From the NCBI RefSeq assembly GCF_028369105.1, contig NZ_JAQNDO010000001.1, positions 13,114,501 through 13,178,500 on the forward strand: a stretch of 64,000 bases of DNA, written 5' to 3'. The position numbers and the translations under genes are program-made. Origin of the DNA: Polyangium mundeleinium. GTDB lineage: Bacteria; Myxococcota_A; Polyangia; Polyangiales; Polyangiaceae. Numbering within the stretch: position 1 is the first letter of the stretch; every line of letters starts with the position of its first letter. Of this stretch, positions 26,909-36,763 are shown in pieces. The notes under the pieces were generated by a model. The model ran no database searches, was not told the origin of the DNA, and saw only the letters and a list, made by a program, of their open reading frames with translations.

Positions 26909-29900
26909 ATGGAGCAGAAAGGTTTTGCACCGAAGCCCAAGACGACCGCGCCCGAGGCGGTCAAGGCCCCGAGCCCGTCGCTTCCGAAGGGAGGCGGCGC
27001 GGTTCGTGGGCTCGGCGAGAAGTTCGCCGCAAGCCTGGTGAGCGGCACGGGATCCCTGACGGTCCCGATCGCGGTGTCGCCAGGCCGCGGCGGGTTCGGG
27101 CCCGACCTCGCCGTCGCGTACGATTCCGGCGGTGGCAATGGGCTCTTCGGTGTGGGCTTTCGGCTCTCCGTGCCCTCGATCTCACGGAAGACCGAGCGTG
27201 GTTTGCCCGAGTACGAGGACTTCCGCGAGTCCGATGTGTTCATCATGTCGGGCGCGGAAGACCTCGTGCCGAAGCTCGATGAGGATGAGGAAGGCAACTG
27301 GGGGCGCGACGAGGTCCCGGTCGGCGCGAGTGGCGAGAAGATCGAGCGGTACCGTCCCCGTGTGGAGGGGCTTTTTGCGCGCATCGAGCGCGTCAAGGAG
27401 GCGAACGGGAACGTTTACTGGCGTCTCACGACCAAGGACAACGTCACAAGCATCTATGGCCAGAGCGAAGGGACACGGATCGTGAGCCCTGCGGCCTCGA
27501 CCAAGGTCTTTTCCTGGCTGCTCGAGCGCACCGAGGACGCGCTCGGGAACGTCATCGTCTACGATTACAAGGCTGAAGACTTCGCGAATGTGCCGAATGC
27601 CGTCTACGAGAGGCAGCGGCTTTCGGGCGACGCGCCGGTCGTCAACCGCTACCTGAAGCGGATCCGGTATGGGAATACGGTGCCCTTCCAGGCGCAGGGC
27701 TTCCTGTTCGAGGTCGTCTTCGATTACGGCGAGCACGGCGCAGCAGCACCGACGCCGGCGGAGGAGAACACCTGGCCCTGCCGGCAGGATCCGTTCTCGA
27801 GCTACCGCTCGACGTTCGAGATCCGCACGTACCGCCTCTGCCGGCGCGTGCTGATGTTTCACCACTTCCCCGAGCTCGGCGAGGAGCCCGTGCTCGTGCG
27901 CTCCACCGACTTCACGTATGCCGAAGGGCCGGCGCTCACCCGGCTCGTTTCGGTCACGCAGTCGGGGTACATCAAGACGGGGAGCGGCTACTCGAAGAAG
28001 TCCCTGCCGCCGCTCGATCTCGGGTATTCGTTGCCCGAGCTCCAGACCGCCGTCAAACTGCTCGATCCACGAAGCCTCGAAGATCTACCTGGCGGTGTGG
28101 ACGGACAAACCGCACGATGGGTCGACCTCGATGGCGAGGGCATTCCCGGCGTGCTCTGCGAGCAACAGGGGGCATTTTACTACAAGCAAAACCTCGGTGA
28201 TGGGCACCTCGCCCCGGCACGGCGGCTCTTGAGCCAGCCGGCCCTGGCGTCGGGCGGCGGGGCGCAGCTCCTCGACGTCGGGAGCGAGGGGCGACAGTGC
28301 CTCGTGGAGCTCACGCCGGAAGGTACGTCGGGCTATCACGAGCGCACGCCCGAGGGCGGCTGGGGGCCCTTCGTGCCGTTTCCTTCACAGCCGAACGTCA
28401 ACTGGAATGACCCGCGGGTCCGTTTCATCGACCTTTCCGGCGATGGACTCGACGACATTCTGGTCACGACCGATCACGTGCAGCTCTGGTACCCGTCGCT
28501 CGGCAAGGGCGGGTGGGGCCCGCCGCGGGTTCTGCCGAAAACTTACGACGAGGACAAGAGCCCGACGCTCGTGTTCGCAGACATGACGCAAGCGATCTTC
28601 GTGGCGGACATGAGCGGGGACGGTTTGCCCGATATCGTGCGCGTCCGCAATGGCAGCATCTGCTACTGGCCAAACCTGGGACGCGGGCGGTTCGGCGCCA
28701 AGGTGCAGATGAGCAAGGCGCCGCTGTTCGATGATTCGCACAAGTTCGATCCACGCCGCATCCGCCTCGGCGATATCGACGGGACCGGCACCACGGACAT
28801 CGTGTACGTGGCGGGTGAAGGGGCGATCATCGTGTTCAACCAGGCGGGCAACGCTTGGAGTCAGCCGGTGCGAATGCCGGGGTTCCCGACGGCAGATTCC
28901 ATGTCCACTGTGGGCGTGGTCGATCTGCTCGGATCCGGGACGGCGTGTCTCGTGTGGTCGTCGCCGTGGCGGGGCGTGGCAAAACCGCCGATGCGGTATA
29001 TCGATCTTCTGGGCAGCAAAAAGCCGTACCTGCTCACGTCGGTCAAGAACAACCTCGGGGCCGAGACGAAGCTCGAGTATGCGCCCTCGACGAAGTTTTA
29101 CCTGGAGGACCTGAAGGCTGGAAAGCCGTGGGTGACGCGGCTGTCGTTCCCCGTGCACGTGCTCACGCGTGTGGAGACGTTCGACGCAATCAGCAAGGCG
29201 CGGTTCGTCAGTACGTACAAGTATCATCACGGGTATTACGACGGCGCGGAGCGAGAGTTCCGGGGGTTTGGCCTCGTCGAGCAATACGACGCGGAGTCGT
29301 TCTCGGCCGAGCGTGGGAAGGGGCTCTTCGCGGAGGCTCCGCCGACGGAGGAGGAATTCCACCTGCCGCCGGTGCTCACAAAGACGTGGTTTCATACGGG
29401 CGCGTTCTTCGACAGGAGCCGGATCGCGAAGCAGTTCGAGAAGGAATATCACGCGGGTGACGAGCATAGACCGGAACTGCCCGACGCCGAGTTGGAGGCG
29501 GGGTTGTCGCCGAGGGATTTCCGCGAGGCGTGCCGGGCGCTCAAGGGGCAAATCCTCCGCACGGAGGTCTATGCGTTCGATGGTTCGGAGGCGGAATCGC
29601 ACCCGTATGTCGTGACGGATGTTTGCCCTGCCATCGTGCGGGTGCAGCCTTCGACGGCGAAGGCGTATGCGTCGTTCTTCGCGTATGCGCGTGAGTCCGT
29701 CGAGATTCATTACGAGCGTGACCCGGACGAGCCGCGCGTGGTGCATACGCTGGCGCTCGAGGTCGATTCGTTTGGCCACGTAAAGCGCTCGGTAAGCATC
29801 GCGTACGCGCGGCGGAACATTCCGGAAAACACGCCCGGACAGGGGCTCTTGGCCACCCTGACCGAGAGCGACGTGGTCAACGAGGATGGGGAGACGAGTT

Positions 29901-32900
29901 GGTACCGCCTCGGAGTGCCCAAGGAGACGCGAACGTACGAGCTCACGGGGCTCTCCCCGACACAGAGCACATTGTTTTTGTTCGACGAGGTGCTTGGCGA
30001 TGTGAACGTCGCCGACGCGATCCCCTACGAGGCGATGCCCAACGGCACCGCAATGCAAAAGCGCCTGGTCGAGCGGGTGCGGCAGGTTTATTACGACAGC
30101 ACGACGCTGTCCGGGTCCTCCCCCGCAGCCCTGCCTCTCGGCACGCTCGACGCGCTCGCGCTGCCGTACGAGACGTATGCGCTAGTCTTCACCCCCGGGC
30201 TCTTGACCACGGCTTATGGCTCGCGCGTGACCTCGACCATGCTCACCCAGGGCGGGTACATCGAGGAAAACGGCGAATACTGGGTGCGAACCGGCCGCCA
30301 GGTGTTCGATCCGGACAAGTTCTACTTGCCGGTCGAGATCCTAGATCCGCTCGGCAATCCTACGACCATCACGTACGACGTCCACGACTTGCTCATGACG
30401 TCCGCCGAGGATCCGCTCGGTAATACTGTCACCGCGACAAACGACTACCGCGTCCTCGGGCCCACGCTCGTCACCGACCCGAACGGCAATCGCAGCGCCG
30501 TGAAGATCGACGAACTCGGGATGGTCGTGGCGACGGCCGTGATGGGCAAGGTCGGCTCGAATGACGGGGACACGCTGGAGGATCCAACCACGACGTTCGC
30601 GTACGACCTCGATGCATGGCGCACGACGGGTAAACCCAACGTCGTGCACGCGGCCGCGCGCGAGCGGCACGGGGATGCGCTGACGCCGTGGCAGCACAGC
30701 TACACGTACCTCGACGGGCTCGGGCGTGAGATCCTGAAGAAGGTGCAGGCCGAGCCCGGTCCGGCGCCGGTGCGCGACGAGAACGGGGGGCTTGTCAGGG
30801 ACGAGAACGGCGCGGTAGTGTTGGCCACCGCCTCGCCGCGATGGGTGGGCACGGGGCGCGTGGTCATTGACAACAAGGGCAATCCCGTCAAGCAGTACGA
30901 GCCGTTCTTCACGGCCACCCACGAATACGAGGACGAACAGGAGCTCGTCGAGTGGGGCGTGACGCCCATCCTGCGTTACGACCCACTCGGCCGGCTCATC
31001 CGAACGGACCTGCCGAACGGGACGCATTCGCGGGTTGAGTTCACGCCCTGGCAGCAGGCGAGCTGGGACGGGAACGATACGGTGCTCGAAACGGGCAACC
31101 CCTGGTATGCCGCGAGGCAGCCAAGCGCGACGCCGACGCCTTCGACGCAGGAGCAGCGGGCGGCGGAGCTGACCAAGAAGCATGAGGGTACGCCGGCTCT
31201 GGTGCATTTCGACGTGCTGGGCAGGCCAGTGCGCGGGGTCGAGAATAACGGGGCCGCGGGGTCGTACACGACCATTGCGGAGCTCGATATCGAGGGGAAT
31301 CCGCGGAAGATCGTGGATGCCCGTGAGAATGCGGCGATGGAGTATGTCTTCGACATGCTCGGGCGGACGCTGTACCAGAAGAGCTGCGATTCTGGAGAGC
31401 GGTGGACGCTGGCGAATGTGCTCGGAAACCCGATTCGGGGCTGGGATGGCCGGGGGCATGTGGTGCGCTCGGTGTACGATGTGCTGAATCGGCGGACGGG
31501 GCTGTGGGTGCAGAAGGGGTCGGATCCGGAGGTGCTCGCCGAGGTGACGGTGTATGGCGAGGGGCAGACGGATCCGGAGGACGCGAATCTGCGCGGGAAG
31601 GTGTATCAGGTGAAGGATGGGGCCGGGGTGGTCACCTCGGTCGAGTACGACTTCAAGGGGAATTTGCTGGAGAGCCAGCGGCAGCTCGCGCAGAATTACT
31701 CGACGCAGCTCGATTGGTCGGGTTCCGTGGCGCTCGAGACGGAGGTGTTCACGCAGACGACGGCGTACGATGCGCTGAATCGGCCGACGAGTCTGACCAC
31801 GCCGGATCAGAGCGAGATCAAGCCCGTGTACAACGAGGCGAGTCTGCTCGAGAAGGTGGAGGCGCGGATTCGGGGCGCGAGTAGCTGGACGACGTTCGTC
31901 GATGATATCGATTACGATGCGAAGGGGCAGCGGGAGAAGATCGTTTACGGAAATGGGGTTGTTACGGAGTATGGCTACGACCCGCTGACCTACCGGATGA
32001 CGCGGCTCAAGACGACGCGGACCTCGGATAGTGAGCTGCTGCAGGACCTGCGATACACGTACGATCCGGTAGGCAACATCGTCGAGATTGCCGACCTGGC
32101 GCAGGAGGAGCTCTACCACAATAGCGAGCTGGTCGAGCCGGTCTGGAAGTACGAGTACGATGCGATCTACCGGCTGGTCGAGGCGACGGGGCGGGAGCAT
32201 TCGGGGCAGAATGCGGATATCCAGCAGGATGCAAATGGGTTTCCGCTGGTGAATGCGGCGAACCCGAATGATCCGCAGGCGATGCGGAACTATGCGGAGA
32301 GCTTCGAGTACGATGCGGTCGGCAACATCGTGCAGATGATCCACGCTGCGCAGGGCAGCACGGGAAGCTGGACGCGGCGGTACGACATCGCGACGACGAG
32401 CAATCGGCTGCTCGGGACGAGCTTGCCGGGGGATGCGCTGGGGCAGTATTCAGCGACGTATACGCACGACGCGCACGGGAGCATGACGTCGATGTCGCAT
32501 CTGGATGGCATCGAGTGGGATTTCAAGGATCAGAAGCGCGAGGTCGACAAGGGCGGCGGGGGGACGGTTTACTTCACGTACGATGCCGGCGGGCAGCGGG
32601 TGAGGAAGGTCTGGGAGCATAGCGGGATCGTCGAGGAGAGGGTTTACCTCGGGGCGTTCGAGGTTTACCGGAGGCACGAGATCGGGAATGTCGTGCTGGA
32701 GCGGGAGACGCTCCATGTGATGGATGATGCGCGGCGGATCGCGATGGTGGAGACTAAGACGGTCGACGCGTCGGATCCGAACCTCGTGGTGACGTCACGG
32801 GTGCGGTATCAGCTTGGGAATCACCTCGGCTCGGCGGCGCTGGAGCTGGATGACGAGGGGGCCGTCATCAGCTATGAGGAGTACCACCCCTATGGGACGA

Positions 32901-34078
32901 GCGCTTACCGCGCCGTGGACGATACCGTCGAGGTGAGCGCGAAGCGGTACAGGTACACAGGCAAGGAGCGGGACGAGGAGACGGGACTGTATTACCACGG
33001 GGCGAGGTACTACGCGCCGTGGCTCGGGAGATGGACGAGCGCAGACCCGGCGGGCCTTGTCGATGGCGTCGATCTGTATGCTTATTCTCGGAACAATCCA
33101 ATGACTCGCGTCGACCTAGACGGGCAAACGTCCGTCCTGATCGCCGGTCACAAGACGGACGCGCCCCGCACCCGCGACCAACGCACCGCCAATGAAAATG
33201 CGGCCATCAACAAGACAAAAGGCAACAATGACTTGCCGACGACCGTGCAAGGAGTTCGAGCTGCGCGGAAACGGGAGGACCAAAACTTTTCAAACAGGGC
33301 GGACAATCTGAAGAAACGAATGGCCAAAGAGGAAAACAAGGATAAGTTCAAAGCCCCTATTTTTGTACGAAATGCAGAGACTGGCAAAGATTTTCTCGAG
33401 GCTCTCGTCGAAGCGTCGAAGGCAGGACCGATTAAGAACCTCGTCATCTGGGGACACTCCGGGCCTGAGGGGCTATACATGCGCGAGGATCGCGGATTCT
33501 TTCGCAACGCGGGCCAATATGCCGCTGACCGTGCAAAGATGGCAGAACAGGATGGCGTCGACAGTTCGCGCGATTTTGATCAACTCAAGGCACTGATGAA
33601 GAGCGGTAAAATAAAATTCGCCGAGGGAGCCGTCGTGATCTTTGCCGGATGCAAAGCCGCCGGCCATAGCGAGTTCGACAAAACATCGATCGCGGCGCGG
33701 TTTACCCGGGAGACTGGGATCACCACGATAGCGTCCGTTGGGGGCTCTGACCAGAGTCTCGTCAACGATTACAACCGCGAAGGGTCCATCATAAGATGGT
33801 ATAGTATCGAGAAGACCGGCGACGACGTCACGCCTACGGAAAAGGAGAAAGTGATCAAGCCGATTGATTTACTAGCGCCGGACGATCCTGCGTCGAATAG
33901 CGTGCTGCCCCTCGAGGCGCCAACTACGCCGCCTGCGCCTCCCACACCACCGCCCACGCAGCAGCCCGTCCAGACTCCTGCTCCGCAACCGGCGCTGCCC
34001 GCTCCCCAAGGGACCACAGATTCAGTGTGGCAGATCATCCTACGGTCAATGCCAATGATGATGTCGTTCCCCATGTGA
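26909..34078 (+). CDS. Fused TcB-TcC toxin cocoon with variable C-terminal effector
   Basis: A 2389-residue fusion. Residues ~30-330 are SpvB-like (RGLGEKFAASLVSGTGSLTV; GRGGFGPDLAVAYDSGGGNG). FG-GAP/VCBS-like blades follow (RFIDLSGDGLDDILV; VADMSGDGLPDIV; LGDIDGTGTTDIV), then the TcB middle domains and YD/RHS repeats. The RHS core ends with TGKERDEETGLYYHGARYYA and a GRWTSADPAG motif. TcC proteins cleave themselves near this point and store the effector in the shell. The last 317 residues (2073-2389) are the effector, of visibly lower GC. They contain VIWGHSGPEGLY (H2183) and VIFAGCKAAG (C2248), a His/Cys arrangement reminiscent of caspase-like peptidases, then a Pro-rich linker. GGAGAG lies upstream of the ATG. 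Effector activity is inference. Confidence 0.92.
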   Translation: MEQKGFAPKPKTTAPEAVKAPSPSLPKGGGAVRGLGEKFAASLVSGTGSLTVPIAVSPGRGGFGPDLAVAYDSGGGNGLFGVGFRLSVPSISRKTERGLPEYEDFRESDVFIMSGAEDLVPKLDEDEEGNWGRDEVPVGASGEKIERYRPRVEGLFARIERVKEANGNVYWRLTTKDNVTSIYGQSEGTRIVSPAASTKVFSWLLERTEDALGNVIVYDYKAEDFANVPNAVYERQRLSGDAPVVNRYLKRIRYGNTVPFQAQGFLFEVVFDYGEHGAAAPTPAEENTWPCRQDPFSSYRSTFEIRTYRLCRRVLMFHHFPELGEEPVLVRSTDFTYAEGPALTRLVSVTQSGYIKTGSGYSKKSLPPLDLGYSLPELQTAVKLLDPRSLEDLPGGVDGQTARWVDLDGEGIPGVLCEQQGAFYYKQNLGDGHLAPARRLLSQPALASGGGAQLLDVGSEGRQCLVELTPEGTSGYHERTPEGGWGPFVPFPSQPNVNWNDPRVRFIDLSGDGLDDILVTTDHVQLWYPSLGKGGWGPPRVLPKTYDEDKSPTLVFADMTQAIFVADMSGDGLPDIVRVRNGSICYWPNLGRGRFGAKVQMSKAPLFDDSHKFDPRRIRLGDIDGTGTTDIVYVAGEGAIIVFNQAGNAWSQPVRMPGFPTADSMSTVGVVDLLGSGTACLVWSSPWRGVAKPPMRYIDLLGSKKPYLLTSVKNNLGAETKLEYAPSTKFYLEDLKAGKPWVTRLSFPVHVLTRVETFDAISKARFVSTYKYHHGYYDGAEREFRGFGLVEQYDAESFSAERGKGLFAEAPPTEEEFHLPPVLTKTWFHTGAFFDRSRIAKQFEKEYHAGDEHRPELPDAELEAGLSPRDFREACRALKGQILRTEVYAFDGSEAESHPYVVTDVCPAIVRVQPSTAKAYASFFAYARESVEIHYERDPDEPRVVHTLALEVDSFGHVKRSVSIAYARRNIPENTPGQGLLATLTESDVVNEDGETSWYRLGVPKETRTYELTGLSPTQSTLFLFDEVLGDVNVADAIPYEAMPNGTAMQKRLVERVRQVYYDSTTLSGSSPAALPLGTLDALALPYETYALVFTPGLLTTAYGSRVTSTMLTQGGYIEENGEYWVRTGRQVFDPDKFYLPVEILDPLGNPTTITYDVHDLLMTSAEDPLGNTVTATNDYRVLGPTLVTDPNGNRSAVKIDELGMVVATAVMGKVGSNDGDTLEDPTTTFAYDLDAWRTTGKPNVVHAAARERHGDALTPWQHSYTYLDGLGREILKKVQAEPGPAPVRDENGGLVRDENGAVVLATASPRWVGTGRVVIDNKGNPVKQYEPFFTATHEYEDEQELVEWGVTPILRYDPLGRLIRTDLPNGTHSRVEFTPWQQASWDGNDTVLETGNPWYAARQPSATPTPSTQEQRAAELTKKHEGTPALVHFDVLGRPVRGVENNGAAGSYTTIAELDIEGNPRKIVDARENAAMEYVFDMLGRTLYQKSCDSGERWTLANVLGNPIRGWDGRGHVVRSVYDVLNRRTGLWVQKGSDPEVLAEVTVYGEGQTDPEDANLRGKVYQVKDGAGVVTSVEYDFKGNLLESQRQLAQNYSTQLDWSGSVALETEVFTQTTAYDALNRPTSLTTPDQSEIKPVYNEASLLEKVEARIRGASSWTTFVDDIDYDAKGQREKIVYGNGVVTEYGYDPLTYRMTRLKTTRTSDSELLQDLRYTYDPVGNIVEIADLAQEELYHNSELVEPVWKYEYDAIYRLVEATGREHSGQNADIQQDANGFPLVNAANPNDPQAMRNYAESFEYDAVGNIVQMIHAAQGSTGSWTRRYDIATTSNRLLGTSLPGDALGQYSATYTHDAHGSMTSMSHLDGIEWDFKDQKREVDKGGGGTVYFTYDAGGQRVRKVWEHSGIVEERVYLGAFEVYRRHEIGNVVLERETLHVMDDARRIAMVETKTVDASDPNLVVTSRVRYQLGNHLGSAALELDDEGAVISYEEYHPYGTSAYRAVDDTVEVSAKRYRYTGKERDEETGLYYHGARYYAPWLGRWTSADPAGLVDGVDLYAYSRNNPMTRVDLDGQTSVLIAGHKTDAPRTRDQRTANENAAINKTKGNNDLPTTVQGVRAARKREDQNFSNRADNLKKRMAKEENKDKFKAPIFVRNAETGKDFLEALVEASKAGPIKNLVIWGHSGPEGLYMREDRGFFRNAGQYAADRAKMAEQDGVDSSRDFDQLKALMKSGKIKFAEGAVVIFAGCKAAGHSEFDKTSIAARFTRETGITTIASVGGSDQSLVNDYNREGSIIRWYSIEKTGDDVTPTEKEKVIKPIDLLAPDDPASNSVLPLEAPTTPPAPPTPPPTQQPVQTPAPQPALPAPQGTTDSVWQIILRSMPMMMSFPM

Positions 34079-34154
34079 TTTCGTGCGTGTTCAGGGGACG
34101 TCACTGCGGCACAGGCTCAGTGTGCGTCAGGGTACGAGAATGGGAGCCGCTAAC

Positions 34155-35477
34155 TCACTCGGCGGCCAGTCGCCGCACGGTCACCTTCGCGAGGGCTAAA
34201 GGAGTCTGTGCGCCCTGAGGATCCTCGCGCGCAGCAACCCAAATCGCGCCTCCAGACTCCGTCGCAAGTGCATACGCTTCCGACCATCCGCTGCGAATAC
34301 TCCGCGACTGGCGCGATTCGCCGTTGGCGCCGCGTACCTCGACCCAAGCCCGCCAATTTCTCTCGTTCTCAAGCTTCGTGCCGAAGAGGACGACGTCCCC
34401 GCTGGGCAGAATGGCCAAATCGATGATGTCGAATGCGGAATCGAGGGGATGCGATGCAGCGATCTGTCCGTCGCCCCCGACCTCTAGGAGCCGCGTTTCA
34501 CCAATTTTCAAGGGCTGGTGGTTGGTCAAATGCCGTGACGGGCCGACCACGGCGACTGCATTGCCATTGGGTCGGCACGCGAGGGCCAGGACGGCATTTT
34601 CGCCGAGTGCGGTACGCGCGATGCGTTTGCCGTCGGTGGAGATCCGCAGGAGAACTGTCTCGCCACCAAATACCTCATCATCGTCGCCCGCAATCAAGAG
34701 GTGTCCCGATCCGCCGAGCACAAGCTTCTTGGGATCGGCCACCTCGGGAATCTCCATGGATACAAGGTGCCTCGCGCTGTCCTTGTCGAACGAGGCGATG
34801 ACGACCGGGTGCTTTCCTGTTCGGATGGGAGGCACGGGAACCTTGAATGAGGCGAGCACAATGGGGGATCCGTCGGACGCAACGGCGAGACCGGCGAGAG
34901 GGTTCCGCAGTATAGTTTGGGAGGCGAGCGCTACCGCGGTGACCGGGTCGCCCGTCGGATTTACGCGCCAAAGGAGCAAATCCTGTGGCCCTTTCCAATC
35001 GTAGTCTTCGGTCGCTTTGCCCTGGGGAACGTACTGCTTGGAGCCGAGCGCAACGGGACGCTCATAGGTAAGCACCGCCCAGGGTATTCCATCTGAAGAC
35101 CGTGCCAGCGCGACGTCCATCGCAGGGAATTCTCGCGCCCATTGGACCTGCCCCTCGACCGCGCGCGCGAGAAAGACGTGGACTTGCGGGGGGTCTTCGG
35201 TTGGATCGGCGATCACGGTATGATTGCCGATGCGCGCTTTGCGGAAAAAGTACCCTCCGATAAGGATATCATTCCTACCTGTTGCAACAAGGCTTGTAAT
35301 CTTCGCTCCCTCGATGCTAAGGGTAAGGGACGGATTCTCGATGGGCTGGGGCGCTTCTGGCGCGATGGTAACCGTTTGCACTTCCGGTGGGGCCTTACAA
35401 GATGCGCCTCGACAACCTGCGAGGGCAAGCGAAGCTAGGGCGAGTCCAAAGCCCCGCCGGTTGAATAGGCTAGCCAT
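34155..35477 (-). CDS. Lipoprotein with beta-propeller-like repeats
   Basis: A 440-residue exported lipoprotein. The start at ATG 35477 gives a clean signal peptide, SLFNRRGFGLALASLALAGC, with lipobox LALAGC; the longer frame upstream to 35657 has no export features. The mature part repeats a pattern of the kind NDILIGGYFFRKARIG ... VFLARAVEGQVQWAREF, and later LVLGGSGHLLIAGDDDE and LLRISTDGKRI. This resembles the SBBP/delta-60-type propeller repeats common in myxobacterial lipoproteins. It is convergent with the toxin operon, ending 77 bases after it, so a functional tie is not implied. Ligand unknown. It is divergent from the Cys-rich lipoprotein at 35963. Confidence 0.75.
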   Translation of the reverse strand: MASLFNRRGFGLALASLALAGCRGASCKAPPEVQTVTIAPEAPQPIENPSLTLSIEGAKITSLVATGRNDILIGGYFFRKARIGNHTVIADPTEDPPQVHVFLARAVEGQVQWAREFPAMDVALARSSDGIPWAVLTYERPVALGSKQYVPQGKATEDYDWKGPQDLLLWRVNPTGDPVTAVALASQTILRNPLAGLAVASDGSPIVLASFKVPVPPIRTGKHPVVIASFDKDSARHLVSMEIPEVADPKKLVLGGSGHLLIAGDDDEVFGGETVLLRISTDGKRIARTALGENAVLALACRPNGNAVAVVGPSRHLTNHQPLKIGETRLLEVGGDGQIAASHPLDSAFDIIDLAILPSGDVVLFGTKLENERNWRAWVEVRGANGESRQSRSIRSGWSEAYALATESGGAIWVAAREDPQGAQTPLALAKVTVRRLAAE

Positions 35478-35962
35478 GCGGGGATGTGAGGGCGGGGCGA
35501 AAGGCAGGGAGCATGCCTTTCGGGGACGAGTGACATCACCGGCCATTGAGAGCATCGATAGCAGCCCCGTCCACGGGTGTTTACAGTGATACATGTGTTC
35601 AGGATGAATTGAGGGAGACTGCAGGCATAGGTACGCGCAGGGACGTAGAGACTGCAAGCTGGACGCTAGATGTCAAGTTCCCTGTGGCCCGAGACTTCGG
35701 AGCCGAGCCCGGTGGTAACCATCCCGGTCGGTGGTGCATCTCGCGATCTCTTTCGCGCCGACCATCCTTGCCTTGATGCACTGGATATCCGGACGGTACG
35801 AAGACGAGAGTGTGCGAGATCGTGGCGCACTGGAAGCGCAGCCGGAAGGCGGCCGAGGAGTTTGCGACCGAGGTTGAGGTTGCCGCGGCGCGCCTGTACT
35901 GGTGGCTGCTAGCTGGCCCCGCTCCGACGCCTGGTACAATGCCGTTGGCCAAGGAGGCTCCG
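35478..35962. other. Divergent intergenic region
   Basis: This 485-bp stretch between two divergent lipoprotein genes shows no convincing gene. TGGTACAAT at 35932-35940 is a candidate extended -10 element for the rightward gene (ATG 35963). Confidence 0.4.
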
Positions 35963-36751
35963 ATGATCCTTCGTCGCTTCGTTGCCGCGCTCTCCCTCAC
36001 GCTTCTTCTCCCGGCTTTCGCGATCCTGCCCTCGTGCACCGATCCATCCTGCGCTGACGGTGGCGAAGGCTGCCCATGCGAGAAGGCCGTCGAGTGCGGC
36101 AGGCCCCCCTCCTGCACGGGCTGGGTCTGCGACGGCACCTGCCACTCTTACAACGAGCGCGTGGGCTTCCGGTGCGCCACCGGGGTCTGCGATGGCGCAG
36201 GACACTGCCTCGGGTGCTTGCAGGACGCGGACTGCGGTCCTGGGCACACCTGCGAGCCCGGGAACGTCTGCTCAAACTGCGACGACGGGGTGCAGAGCGG
36301 CGACGAGACAGGCATCGACTGCGGCGGGTCGTGTCCCCTCTGCCCCGGGACGTGCAAGGTCGACGCGGATTGTTTCGGCGGGTACTGCTGGGAGGGCCAA
36401 TGTTTCCGATGCGACGATGGGATTCAGAACGGGGACGAGTCAGGCATTGATTGCGGATCGCTCTTCGGTCATTGTCCTGTCTGCACGGGCTACCAGTGCG
36501 AAACAGACGAGCAATGCGCCACAGGCATCTGCTCGGCGATCGGGACCTGCTGCAAGGTCGTCTGCGATGGATGCCAACAGTGCGGCGCCGACGGGGAATG
36601 CTTCCCGAAATACGGCCCTGCACCGTGGGCCGGTTGCCTTCCGGGGCAGGTTTGCGGCCTCGGTGGCGGTTGTGCTTGGCCGAGGGGCCATGCTTGCATG
36701 GAGAACGACGACTGCGAGTTTCTCTCCTGCATCGACGGAATTTGTTCTTGA
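35963..36751 (+). CDS. Cys-rich lipoprotein, myxobacterial type
   Basis: A 262-residue protein from the ATG at 35963, which has AAGGAGG 5 bases upstream. The signal peptide ILRRFVAALSLTLLLPAFA is followed by a lipobox-like ILPSC. The rest is a chain of short Cys-rich modules. CDDGVQSGDETGIDCGGSC and CDDGIQNGDESGIDCGSLF are two copies of the D-D-G-x-x-x-G-D-E-x-x-x-D-C-G repeat typical of myxobacterial surface proteins. Others follow the pattern CxxDxDCxxGxxC (CLQDADCGPGHTC). It is probably anchored at the outer membrane and disulfide-bonded; a ligand-binding or adhesion role is only a guess. It ends 12 bases before the convergent lipoprotein gene. Confidence 0.8.
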   Translation: MILRRFVAALSLTLLLPAFAILPSCTDPSCADGGEGCPCEKAVECGRPPSCTGWVCDGTCHSYNERVGFRCATGVCDGAGHCLGCLQDADCGPGHTCEPGNVCSNCDDGVQSGDETGIDCGGSCPLCPGTCKVDADCFGGYCWEGQCFRCDDGIQNGDESGIDCGSLFGHCPVCTGYQCETDEQCATGICSAIGTCCKVVCDGCQQCGADGECFPKYGPAPWAGCLPGQVCGLGGGCAWPRGHACMENDDCEFLSCIDGICS

Positions 36752-36763
36752 TGAATTAACCAG

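Noticed and set aside
28385..32344. Long minus-strand open frames (28385-30058 and 30341-32344) opposite the TcB-TcC gene
   Set aside because: They are GC-driven shadows. The plus strand encodes recognisable TcB and RHS repeats over the same bases.
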